This document shows positions 30,014 to 37,420 of a stretch of DNA of 64,000 nt, in pieces (position 1 is the first letter of the stretch; each line of letters begins with the position of its first letter). The notes below the pieces were generated by a model. It searched no databases, was not told where the DNA came from, and was given only the letters and a program-made list of their open reading frames with translations. A program made the translations under genes and the position numbers. This stretch comes from Actinomyces qiguomingii (lineage in GTDB: Bacteria > Actinomycetota > Actinomycetes > Actinomycetales > Actinomycetaceae): the NCBI RefSeq assembly GCF_004102025.1, contig NZ_CP025228.1, forward strand, positions 1,488,001-1,552,000, written 5' to 3'.

Positions 30014-31368
30014 CAGGGGTTCGGCAAAGTCGTTGGCTGGGTTGTGGGTTGTTAGGGGTTTTCGGTGTGTTGGTGGGGGTGCGGCGCGACCCGTCGGAGA
30101 CGATGGAGGTGTTCGAAAAAGCCATTGCCTTGGATGGTCGCGCCGCTGTGTCATCATCCACCACTCCTGCCTTGTCGCGCCAGCCCCTGACAGGGGTGTT
30201 CGCCACTGTCCCGGACCCGCGTGATCGGCGCGGGGTGCGTCACCGCCTGGACACTGTGCTGGCTTTGGCGGCGGTGGGGGTGCTGGCCGGCTGCCGCACC
30301 CTGCTGGCGATCTGGGAGCACGCCCGCGACCTGACCGGCGGCCAACTACAGCAGCTGGGACTACCACAAGACCGGGGCATCCCGTCGGAGTCGACGATCC
30401 GCCGCGCCCTGGCCGGCCTGGACGCCGACGACCTTGACGCTCGGATCGCCTCGTGGGTGCTCACCCGCACCGGCACCATCGACGGACGCAGGATTATCGC
30501 GGTGGACGGCAAGACCATGCGCGGCGCCAAACCCAAGAACAACAACAGCGGAGACGGTGATGATGGCGGCGGTGATGGTGGCGGTGGGGTGCCGCACCTG
30601 CTGGCGGCGCTGGACCAGGAGTCCGGGGCGGTGGTGGCCCAGCAGCGCGTGGCCGACAAGACCAGTGAGATACCCGCCCTGAAACAGCTGCTGGCGCCCC
30701 ATGACCTTACCGGAGCGGTCGTGACTGCTGACGCACTGCACACCCAGACCGACACAGCGCAGTGGATACGCGACCGGGGCGCCGACTACCTGCTGACGGT
30801 CAAGAACAACCAGCCCAGTCTCAGGGCGAAGCTGAAGGCGCTGCCCTGGAAGGACGTCCCCGCCGTGTCGGGGGTTGACTGCTCTCATGGGCGGCGGGTG
30901 CGCCGCACCATCAAAGCCGTGGCAACCCCGGACTGGATTGAGTTTCCCAGCGCGGCCCAAGTACTACAGGTACGCCGCACCCGCACCACCACCAAGCACC
31001 AGCCCGACGGCAGCAAGAAGTCCAAGCGCAGCACCGAGGTCGTCTACCTGGTCTGCTCCATACCGCCCGAGCAGGCCCCGCCCGAGCAAGTCGCCGCCTG
31101 GATACAGGGCCACTGGGCGATAGAAAACCGTGTTCACTGGGTACGGGATGTCACCTATGACGAGGACCGCCACCAACTCAGGACCGGCTCCGGGCCGCAG
31201 GTGATGGCCACCCTGCGGAACCTGGCCATAAGCCTGATCCGCACCATCTACGACGACCCGGCCACCACCGGCATCGCCTCAGCCAACCGGGCCATGACAC
31301 GAAGACCCACCAAAGCCATCAAACTCCTAACAACCCCATGACCACCCAACGACTTTGCCGAGCCCCTG
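30014..31368 (+). mobile_element. complete ISAs1-family insertion sequence, 1,355 bp
   Basis: The left end CAGGGGTTCGGCAAAGTCGT and the right end, read inward, CAGGGGCTCGGCAAAGTCGT are nearly identical inverted repeats, and a second matching block GGGTTGTTAGG lies just inside each. 10-bp duplications flank the element and one intact transposase gene is inside. These are the marks of a recent ISAs1-type insertion. Confidence 0.9.
30103..31341 (+). CDS. ISAs1-family transposase
   Basis: About 412 residues. The N-terminal DUF4338-like part includes VPDPRDRRGVRHRLDTVLAL and AAVGVLAGCRTL. The DDE core shows IIAVDGKTMRGAK, GAVVTADALHTQTDTAQWI and GHWAIENRVHWVRDVTYDED. ATG 30103 is chosen; the frame is open further upstream through the inverted repeat, which is not expected to code. 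A short Gly/Asp/Asn-rich insert (about residues 146-164) is unusual but common in actinobacterial copies. No frame breaks. Confidence 0.9.
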   Translation: MEVFEKAIALDGRAAVSSSTTPALSRQPLTGVFATVPDPRDRRGVRHRLDTVLALAAVGVLAGCRTLLAIWEHARDLTGGQLQQLGLPQDRGIPSESTIRRALAGLDADDLDARIASWVLTRTGTIDGRRIIAVDGKTMRGAKPKNNNSGDGDDGGGDGGGGVPHLLAALDQESGAVVAQQRVADKTSEIPALKQLLAPHDLTGAVVTADALHTQTDTAQWIRDRGADYLLTVKNNQPSLRAKLKALPWKDVPAVSGVDCSHGRRVRRTIKAVATPDWIEFPSAAQVLQVRRTRTTTKHQPDGSKKSKRSTEVVYLVCSIPPEQAPPEQVAAWIQGHWAIENRVHWVRDVTYDEDRHQLRTGSGPQVMATLRNLAISLIRTIYDDPATTGIASANRAMTRRPTKAIKLLTTP

Positions 31369-31378
31369 GACAGAGGGG
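31369..31378. repeat. 10-bp target-site duplication, right copy (GACAGAGGGG)
   Basis: Identical to 30004-30013 and adjacent to the right terminal repeat. Confidence 0.88.
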
Positions 31379-31458
31379 GGAAGCCGTCGTCGCCGAACCG
31401 GCGGCGGCAGGGCGCCCGGAAGAAACCGACAGCTGCTGGGCAGGTGACGCTCCGGGCG

Positions 31459-31496
31459 CTGACGTACCGCACGCGCAGCGCCGCGCGGTACGTCAG
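31459..31496. terminator. hairpin between ISAs1-like element and argS
   Basis: CTGACGTACCG (31459-31469) and CGGTACGTCAG (31486-31496) pair perfectly around a 16-base loop. There is no T-tract. It could be an orphan terminator or a palindromic site. Confidence 0.45.
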
Positions 31497-31507
31497 GGCC
31501 ATATCGA

Positions 31508-31583
31508 CCGACCTCGGCAGTAACTTCTACCGACCTCGGCAGTAACCTCTACCGAACTCGGTGGTTATTTCGACCGAACTCGG
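31508..31583. repeat. four 22-bp direct repeats with CCGAMCTCGG core
   Basis: CCGACCTCGG occurs at 31508 and 31530 and CCGAACTCGG at 31552 and 31574, exactly 22 bases apart. The 12-base spacers are similar (CAGTAACTTCTA, CAGTAACCTCTA, TGGTTATTTCGA). The array ends about 55 bases before the argS start. A two-copy relative with the same 22-bp spacing lies at 44574-44605. Confidence 0.85.
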
Positions 31584-31625
31584 CGTGGGAATGGCGCTGG
31601 TTTCGGCGGGATGGGGCACTGCCGG

Positions 31626-31641
31626 TACGCTGGCGCGCGTG
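31626..31641 (+). promoter_or_regulatory. leaderless-type -10 and start of argS
   Basis: TACGCT (fits TANNNT) at 31626-31631 is followed after seven bases by the argS GTG (31639), and no Shine-Dalgarno sequence is present. This spacing places the transcription start on or next to the start codon. Confidence 0.5.
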
Positions 31642-33315
31642 ACCCCAGAAGAGCTCGCCGAAGCGATCCGCAACATCCTCATCGCCGCCGCCAGTGACGG
31701 CAGTCTCGCCCTGCCAGTGGAGGAGGTGCCGGTCCCCAAGGTCGAGCGCCCCCGATCCCGCGAGCACGGCGACTGGGCCACCAACGTAGCCATGCAGCTG
31801 GCCAAGAAGGCCGGCACCAACCCGCGCGCTCTGGCCCAGCTGCTGGCCGAGCGCGTGGGCGCCCTGGACGGCGTCGCCTCCGCCGAGGTCGCTGGCCCCG
31901 GCTTCCTCAACATCCGCCTGGACGCCGCCAGCGCCGGCGAGCTCGCCCGCACCATTCTCAACGCCGGCACTGCCTACGGCACCAATGACTCCTTGGCTGG
32001 CCAGCACATCAACCTAGAGTACGTCTCCGCCAACCCCACCGGCCCGGTGCACTTGGGCGGCGCCCGCTGGGCCGCCGTCGGCGACTCCCTGGCCCGCATC
32101 ATGGCCGCCTGCGGCGCCGAGGTTACCCGCGAGTACTACTTCAACGACCACGGCACCCAGATCGACCGTTTCGCCCGCTCCCTACTCGCCGCCGCCCGCG
32201 GCCAGGAGATCCCCGAGGACGGCTACGGCGGCTCCTACATCGGGGAGATCGCCGCGCGGGTTACCGCGGACGAGGCTGCCGCAGGCCGCCCCGACCCCGC
32301 CGGCCTGCCCGACGCTGAGGCCACCGAGGTCTTCCGCGCCCGCGGTGTGGACCTGATGTTCGCCGCCGTCAAGGCCGAGCTGCACGACTTCCGTACCGAC
32401 TTCGACGTCTTCTTCCACGAGGACTCCCTGCACACCTCCGGCGCCGTCGACCGCGCGATCGGCCGCCTGCGCGAGCGCGGTGTTATCTTCGAGGCCGACG
32501 GCGCCACCTGGCTGCGCACCACCGACTTCGGCGACGACAAGGACCGCGTCCTGATCAAGTCCGACGGCGATCCCGCCTACTTCGCCGCCGACGTCGCCTA
32601 CTATCTGGATAAGCGCGCCCGCGGCGCCGACTGCGCCATCTACCTGCTCGGCGCCGACCACCACGGCTACATCGGTCGCATGATGGCCATGTGTGCCGCT
32701 TACGGCGACGAGCCCGGCGTCAACATGCAGATCATCATCGGCCAGCTGGTTAACCTGGTGCGCGACGGCCAGCCGGTGCGCATGTCCAAGCGTGCCGGCA
32801 CCGTGGTTACCTTGGAGGACCTGGTCGACGCCGTCGGCGTGGATGCGGCCCGCTACGCCCTGGCCCGCTCCTCCATGGACTCCATGATCGACATCGACCT
32901 GAACCTGCTGGCCTCCACCTCCAACGACAACCCCGTCTACTACGTCCAGTACGCCCACGCCCGCGTCCGCTCGGTGGCCCGCAACGCCATCGAGCGGGGC
33001 GTGACCCGCGAGGCCGGCTTCGACCCCGCCCAGCTGGACACCCCCCACGACTCCCAGCTGCTGGGCGTACTCGCCCAGTACCCGGCCATCGTCGCCCAGG
33101 CGGCCGCCCTGCGCGAGCAGCACCGCGTGGCCCGCTACCTCGAGAGCCTTGCCGCCGCCTACCACACCTGGTACGGCGCCACCCGCGTCACTCCGCGCGG
33201 CGACGACCCGGTCGACGCCGGGCACGTCGCCCGCCTGTGGGTCAACGACGCCGTCGGCCAGGTCATCGCCAACGGGCTCGGCCTGCTGGGCGTGAGCGCT
33301 CCGGAGCGCATGTGA
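31639..33315 (+). CDS. argS: arginyl-tRNA synthetase
   Basis: About 558 residues of a class I synthetase. Signatures are [20 protein letters not shown] (HIGH-like motif), [32 protein letters not shown] and [20 protein letters not shown] (KMSK-like motif), with an all-helical anticodon-binding domain ending PERM. GTG 31639 gives the normal N-terminus ([13 protein letters not shown]). It starts the conserved actinobacterial block argS-lysA-hom-thrB-rho and overlaps lysA by one base. Confidence 0.96.
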   Translation: MTPEELAEAIRNILIAAASDGSLALPVEEVPVPKVERPRSREHGDWATNVAMQLAKKAGTNPRALAQLLAERVGALDGVASAEVAGPGFLNIRLDAASAGELARTILNAGTAYGTNDSLAGQHINLEYVSANPTGPVHLGGARWAAVGDSLARIMAACGAEVTREYYFNDHGTQIDRFARSLLAAARGQEIPEDGYGGSYIGEIAARVTADEAAAGRPDPAGLPDAEATEVFRARGVDLMFAAVKAELHDFRTDFDVFFHEDSLHTSGAVDRAIGRLRERGVIFEADGATWLRTTDFGDDKDRVLIKSDGDPAYFAADVAYYLDKRARGADCAIYLLGADHHGYIGRMMAMCAAYGDEPGVNMQIIIGQLVNLVRDGQPVRMSKRAGTVVTLEDLVDAVGVDAARYALARSSMDSMIDIDLNLLASTSNDNPVYYVQYAHARVRSVARNAIERGVTREAGFDPAQLDTPHDSQLLGVLAQYPAIVAQAAALREQHRVARYLESLAAAYHTWYGATRVTPRGDDPVDAGHVARLWVNDAVGQVIANGLGLLGVSAPERM

Positions 33316-34775
33316 TGAGCGCCGTACCCCCGGGCGAGGCCCCCCTGGGCGCTTTGGTGGCCCCTGAGCCCGAGGCCCGCCCGGACCTGTGGCCATGGTC
33401 GGCCCGACGTCGCGCCGATGGCGCCCTGGAGATCGGTGGGCGCAGCGTGGGGGAGATCCTCGCCGAAGCCCCCACTCCCGTATTCGTCTTGGACGAGGCC
33501 GACCTGCGCGGACGCGCCGCCACCTGGGTTGCCGCCATGGCCGAGGAATTCTGGCCCGACTACGGCATGAACGGTGGCCAGGCCTACTACGCCGGCAAGG
33601 CCTTCCTGACCACCCGCGTAGCCCGCACCGTCCTGTCCGAGGGCATGGGTATCGACACCGCTTCCGCCGGGGAACTGGCCATCGGGCTGGCAGCCTTGGG
33701 CGACGTCGACGGCGAGGCCGCCACCGAGCGCGCCACTCGGCTGGGCCTGCACGGCAACGGCAAGACGGAGGCCGAGATCGCGACGGCTCTGGCCCACCGC
33801 GTGGGCCACCTGGTCTTAGACTCGGCCGAGGAGATCGGCCAAGCAGCCGCTGCCGTGCGTCACCTGCGTGAGGCCGGCGTCTACGGTCCGGCGGAGACCG
33901 GCTCGGTCATGCTGCGGCTGACCACAGGCATCCACGCCGGCGGGCACGAGTACATCTCCACCGCCCACGAGGATCAGAAGTTCGGCATTTCCGTGGTCAC
34001 CGGCGCCGCACTGGACGCTGCCCGTGCCGTAGTCGCCGCCCCGGAACTGACCCTGCACGGGCTGCACTCCCACATCGGCTCCCAGATCTTCGACCTGGCC
34101 GGTTTCCGTGAGGCCGTCGGAGTCGTGCTGAGACTGCGCCACCAGATCGCCAAGGCCACCGGCGTGCTGTGCGAGGAGGTGGACCTGGGCGGCGGCTACG
34201 GGATCGCCTACACCGGCGCCGACCCAGTGGCCCCTTCACCCGCAGAGGTGGCACGCGCCCTGGCCGAGGCGGTCCGTGGCTTGTGCGCCGAGCTGGGCGA
34301 CGCCGTGCCGCAGGTGTCGGTGGAGCCAGGCCGCTCGATTGCCGGACCGGCCATGGTCACCCTGTACACGGTGACCGGGCTCAAGCGTGTGGAGCTGGGG
34401 GAGGGGACCGCCCGCCTGTACGTGAGTGTGGACGGCGGCATGAGCGACAACATCCGCCCGGCCCTCTACGACGCCGCCTATACGGCACTAGTGGCCAATC
34501 GGCGCCCCGACCCGGAGGCCGGACTGGTACGCGCGCGCGTGGTCGGCAAGCACTGTGAGAGTGGCGACGTGGTCGCGCGCGACGTGGACCTGCCCGCCGA
34601 CCTTGTGGTCGGGGACGTGCTGGCCATTCCGGCCACCGGCGCCTACGGGCGCTCCATGGCCAGCAACTACAACCTGTTCACCCGTCCCGGCGTCGCCTGG
34701 GTTGAGGACGGCCAACAGGGGTGGGTGCTGCGCCCGGAGACCATCGCCGACCTGCTTGCCCTGGAGGGGAACTAA
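33315..34775 (+). CDS. lysA: diaminopimelate decarboxylase
   Basis: About 486 residues. Fold-type III PLP enzyme motifs: YYAGKAFLTTRVARTVLSEG (PLP lysine), GIDTASAGELAIGLAAL, LHSHIGSQIFDL, VDLGGGYGIAY, VSVEPGRSIAGPA and the substrate-site HCESGDVVARDV. It makes lysine from meso-diaminopimelate. The start ATG 33315 overlaps the argS stop. In related genomes hom follows directly; here about 5 kb of accessory DNA separates them. Confidence 0.95.
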   Translation: MSAVPPGEAPLGALVAPEPEARPDLWPWSARRRADGALEIGGRSVGEILAEAPTPVFVLDEADLRGRAATWVAAMAEEFWPDYGMNGGQAYYAGKAFLTTRVARTVLSEGMGIDTASAGELAIGLAALGDVDGEAATERATRLGLHGNGKTEAEIATALAHRVGHLVLDSAEEIGQAAAAVRHLREAGVYGPAETGSVMLRLTTGIHAGGHEYISTAHEDQKFGISVVTGAALDAARAVVAAPELTLHGLHSHIGSQIFDLAGFREAVGVVLRLRHQIAKATGVLCEEVDLGGGYGIAYTGADPVAPSPAEVARALAEAVRGLCAELGDAVPQVSVEPGRSIAGPAMVTLYTVTGLKRVELGEGTARLYVSVDGGMSDNIRPALYDAAYTALVANRRPDPEAGLVRARVVGKHCESGDVVARDVDLPADLVVGDVLAIPATGAYGRSMASNYNLFTRPGVAWVEDGQQGWVLRPETIADLLALEGN

Positions 34776-34780
34776 ACGGA

Positions 34781-35192
34781 CTAAGCCGACGGTTCTGCCG
34801 GGTCGAATGTGCGGAGCCCTTGTGTGCGGGCGGCTTTGGCCAGGCGCATGCCATGAGTGAGGACTGTCACCGGGTCGCGCGGATCATCCAGGATGAGGGC
34901 TGTGGTCAGGTGAATCGCATCCAGCGACTTGAGCTCGCCCACGAATGAACGCGCGCTCGATGACGTCGTTGTTGATTCCGACGAGGCTCACATCACTGAG
35001 CGCCTACGCCGCTGCTTCCTCGGTGATCCTGGTGCGGTGAGCGAGTCTTGCGGTCTCGATTTTGAACAGAACTGAGGATATGAGTCTGTCCCTGTGGATC
35101 GCTGCCTCCAGTATGGCCTGTGCGGAGTCTGTGCCTTCTTGGTCAAGAAGAACGAGGCCGATCACGGAAGTGTCGAGGTATGTTGTCGCGAT
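34781..35192 (-). pseudogene. VapC-like PIN-domain toxin remnant
   Basis: The minus strand reads ATTYLDTSVIGLVLLDQEGT (PIN-domain first Asp), RDRLISSVLFKIETARLAHR, then a TAG (35004-35006), LVGINNDVIERAF, a one-base shift, and GELKSLDAIHLTTALIL (the SLDAIHLATA-type PIN motif) ending at 34781. The start codon is also missing: ATC stands where ATG is expected after GGAGGA. It is therefore dead in three ways. It lies downstream of and overlaps the Phd-type antitoxin gene, the normal order for such modules. Confidence 0.8.
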
Positions 35193-35554
35193 TCCTCCTG
35201 ATCCTCGTCCGGTAGCTGTTGAAGTGTCATCCCTTCGGGGGGCAGGGAACGCGGGATCGGCCCGGTTCGCTCGTGCGTGGCCTCTTGGATGAGTCCTTCG
35301 CGTAGCAGACGCTCATAGGGTGTTTCGTCGGGTTCGATAGGCACCAGCCGGACCACTGGGCGGCCACGGTCGGTGATGGTGACGGGGCGAAGGGAGGAGA
35401 CGACGTCGGCGACGATGCGTCCGGAGCGCTGGTTGAGTTCGCGGAGGCTGACGGTACGGGTGCTGCCGGCGACGGCGGGACTGGAGCCAGAGGACTGCGC
35501 CGGGGGCCATGCGGGCTGTCCACGGGTTGAGCGTTCATGACTGGATAATCTCAA
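35162..35554 (-). CDS. Phd/YefM-family antitoxin, start uncertain
   Basis: The clear part is TVSLRELNQRSGRIVADVVS, PVTITDRGRPVVRLVPI (Phd/YefM DNA-binding fold) followed by a toxin-binding tail (YERLLREGLIQEATHERTGP, IPRSLPPEG). Only a TTG (35554) opens this frame; an ATG at 35538 lies in another frame, so the N-terminus may itself have suffered a frameshift. The partner toxin downstream is decayed. Two TACATG copies (35561-35577, with five bases between) upstream could be an operator. An orphan antitoxin can persist as a repressor or as protection against related toxins. Confidence 0.65.
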   Translation of the reverse strand: MRLSSHERSTRGQPAWPPAQSSGSSPAVAGSTRTVSLRELNQRSGRIVADVVSSLRPVTITDRGRPVVRLVPIEPDETPYERLLREGLIQEATHERTGPIPRSLPPEGMTLQQLPDEDQEESRQHTSTLP

Positions 35555-35708
35555 CCGTTTTACATGCTCTACATGAGTGAGCTCGGCGGTGGGCGGTGAG
35601 CACTGAGCCCTTGGGGGAATACCCCTACTCCCTGAGGAGGAGTAGCACAGGCCGTGATTCCACCCCGGGGACGTACTGCGCAGGTGAGATCTTCCTTACT
35701 GTCGGGAT

Positions 35709-35975
35709 ATGGACATGACGCGCTCTTCCCTGGAGACCCCGCCCCCGGCCTGGGGGCGCTACGACGGCCCCTCGGGCCGCGGACGCACTACCGCTCGGTT
35801 GACTGGAGATCGCCCACTGGTTGTCTGGACGCTGGCGACCTGCATCCTGATCGCCCTGCTGCTCGTGGTTGCTATCACCCCGTCCCTGTACACCGTCTCG
35901 GGACTCGCACTGAGCTTGTCTTCACTGGCAGCTTGGGGCGTGCTCAGCGCTAGGGTGGTGCGGGGGCTGCGGTGA
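35709..35975 (+). CDS. small two-helix membrane protein
   Basis: 88 residues: a hydrophilic N-terminus (about 35 residues, Pro/Gly/Arg-rich) and two hydrophobic helices (about 38-58 LVVWTLATCILIALLLVVAI and 62-82). No family is recognised. TACTGT at 35697-35702 stands six bases before the ATG, a leaderless-type arrangement. It lies upstream of the NTPase/TPR pair on the same strand and could be a membrane partner or effector, but nothing in the sequence proves that. Confidence 0.6.
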   Translation: MDMTRSSLETPPPAWGRYDGPSGRGRTTARLTGDRPLVVWTLATCILIALLLVVAITPSLYTVSGLALSLSSLAAWGVLSARVVRGLR

Positions 35976-36083
35976 TCCGAGCGCAGGTGGCGTCATGGCA
36001 TGCTTTGGATGCCGCTCTGGCGGGGCCAAGGATGGCTCTGGCGGCCTGTTCTCCGGTCCGGTCGCACCGTTTATGATCTGCGC

Positions 36084-37418
36084 ATGGCTCTCAGCGACCG
36101 CGAGTACCGCAAGGCCTTCTACCAGGCCCTGAACATCCAGCAGGGACGCAGCATGTCCGAAGAGGACGAGTACGAACGCTTCTACGTGCCGATCTACGCC
36201 AGTCCTAACGGACCAGCTGGGCCTGACCTGGTTGCCGAGATCATTAACGCCATTGACTTCACCACCGGCGGCTCAGTGCAGCTGCTCTCCGGCTACCGGG
36301 GAGCGGGCAAGACCACGGAGCTGATGCGCCTGCGGCGCAAGCTAGATCCGGAGCGATACGTCCCCGTGTACTGGGATGTTGAGGACTACTTCAACACCGA
36401 ACTGCCGATTGATGAGGGCACATTCCTTGTGGGCCTGGCCGCGGGCTTCGTTGACAACTGTGAGGATGCTGGCCTGCCGCAGGACAAGCTTCGTGAACGT
36501 CTCTGGGATTTTCTGGGACGAATGAACGTAAACATGGAGGCCTCCGCCGGGCCGATCTCGGCGGGCTGGGGCCAGGACGGGGCTATTCATACGCAGGTGG
36601 GAGTAGGGCCGGTTGCGTTGGGTCTGCGCGCAACTCTGCGTGATGATGAGTCCTTCCGGGCGCAGGTGAGAAAGGCGCTGGAGTCTAATCGGGCCGTATT
36701 CCGGAAAGAGATCCACCAGTTCTTCACCGATGTGGTTGCGGACCTGCCGGGCGAGCGCACTCCGGTATTCATCGTGGACTCTATCGACCACTACCGGGGG
36801 CGGGCAGACACCTTCGATCAGGTGCGTGAGTCTGTGGAGTCGCTGTTTTCCGTCTACGCCGATGAACTTGCTCTGCCTGGCATGCACGTGGTCTACACAG
36901 TCCCCATCCATGCGAATCCACCGGGGTGGCGCGGGCAACGATGGCCGGTCCTGAATGTGAAGGTGCGCGAGAGGGACGGCTCAGACTGTGCTGAGGGTAT
37001 TGAGCTGCTCCGTGAAGTGCTATCCCGCCGCGCGCCGGAGCGGAACCTGGAGCGGTTACTGGGTGATCAGGTTGATCGCGTGATACGCGACTCCGGCGGA
37101 TTATTTCGCGACCTTTTCCGGCTGGTAGCAGGTCTGCTCCTCAAGGAGGGAGCTCTACCGGTTGACGTCGTTGAGATTGAGAGTGCGGAAAACAGGGAGC
37201 GTTCCAACCTTGACGTCGGATTGAGCGAGGAGCACTTGGAAATTCTGGTCGATGTACAACGAACTAAATACCTGCGGGTTCCCCGGGAACGCTCGGCGCT
37301 TGCCTGGGAACTGCAGGCACGAGGCGCTATGATGTGCTACCGTAACGGAACTGTCAACTGGTACGGCGTGCATCCCTTGCTTGAGCCGCTGGTGGCGGAC
37401 ATGAATGAGCAGTCCTGA
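36084..37418 (+). CDS. P-loop NTPase (STAND/AAA-like), partner of the adjacent TPR protein
   Basis: About 444 residues. Walker A is GYRGAGKTTEL (residues 70-80) and Walker B RTPVFIVDSIDHYRG (about 226-239). The C-terminal third is helical, with a winged-helix-like ending (SALAWELQARGAMMCYRNGT then VNWYGVHPLLEPLV). This layout resembles STAND-type or conflict-system ATPases; no exact family is recognised. ATG 36084 is chosen because TATGAT (36072-36077) stands six bases upstream, implying leaderless initiation. The TPR gene begins two bases after the stop, so the pair forms an operon. It lies inside the normally contiguous lysA-hom junction. Confidence 0.8.
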   Translation: MALSDREYRKAFYQALNIQQGRSMSEEDEYERFYVPIYASPNGPAGPDLVAEIINAIDFTTGGSVQLLSGYRGAGKTTELMRLRRKLDPERYVPVYWDVEDYFNTELPIDEGTFLVGLAAGFVDNCEDAGLPQDKLRERLWDFLGRMNVNMEASAGPISAGWGQDGAIHTQVGVGPVALGLRATLRDDESFRAQVRKALESNRAVFRKEIHQFFTDVVADLPGERTPVFIVDSIDHYRGRADTFDQVRESVESLFSVYADELALPGMHVVYTVPIHANPPGWRGQRWPVLNVKVRERDGSDCAEGIELLREVLSRRAPERNLERLLGDQVDRVIRDSGGLFRDLFRLVAGLLLKEGALPVDVVEIESAENRERSNLDVGLSEEHLEILVDVQRTKYLRVPRERSALAWELQARGAMMCYRNGTVNWYGVHPLLEPLVADMNEQS

Positions 37419-37420
37419 AT

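Noticed and set aside
31508..31583. CRISPR array
   Set aside because: Period is 22 bases with a 10-base core and similar, not unique, spacers; no cas genes in the window.
32182..33396. 404-codon minus-strand frame across argS
   Set aside because: Gly/Val/Asp-rich mirror of argS codon usage without motifs; argS itself is unmistakable.
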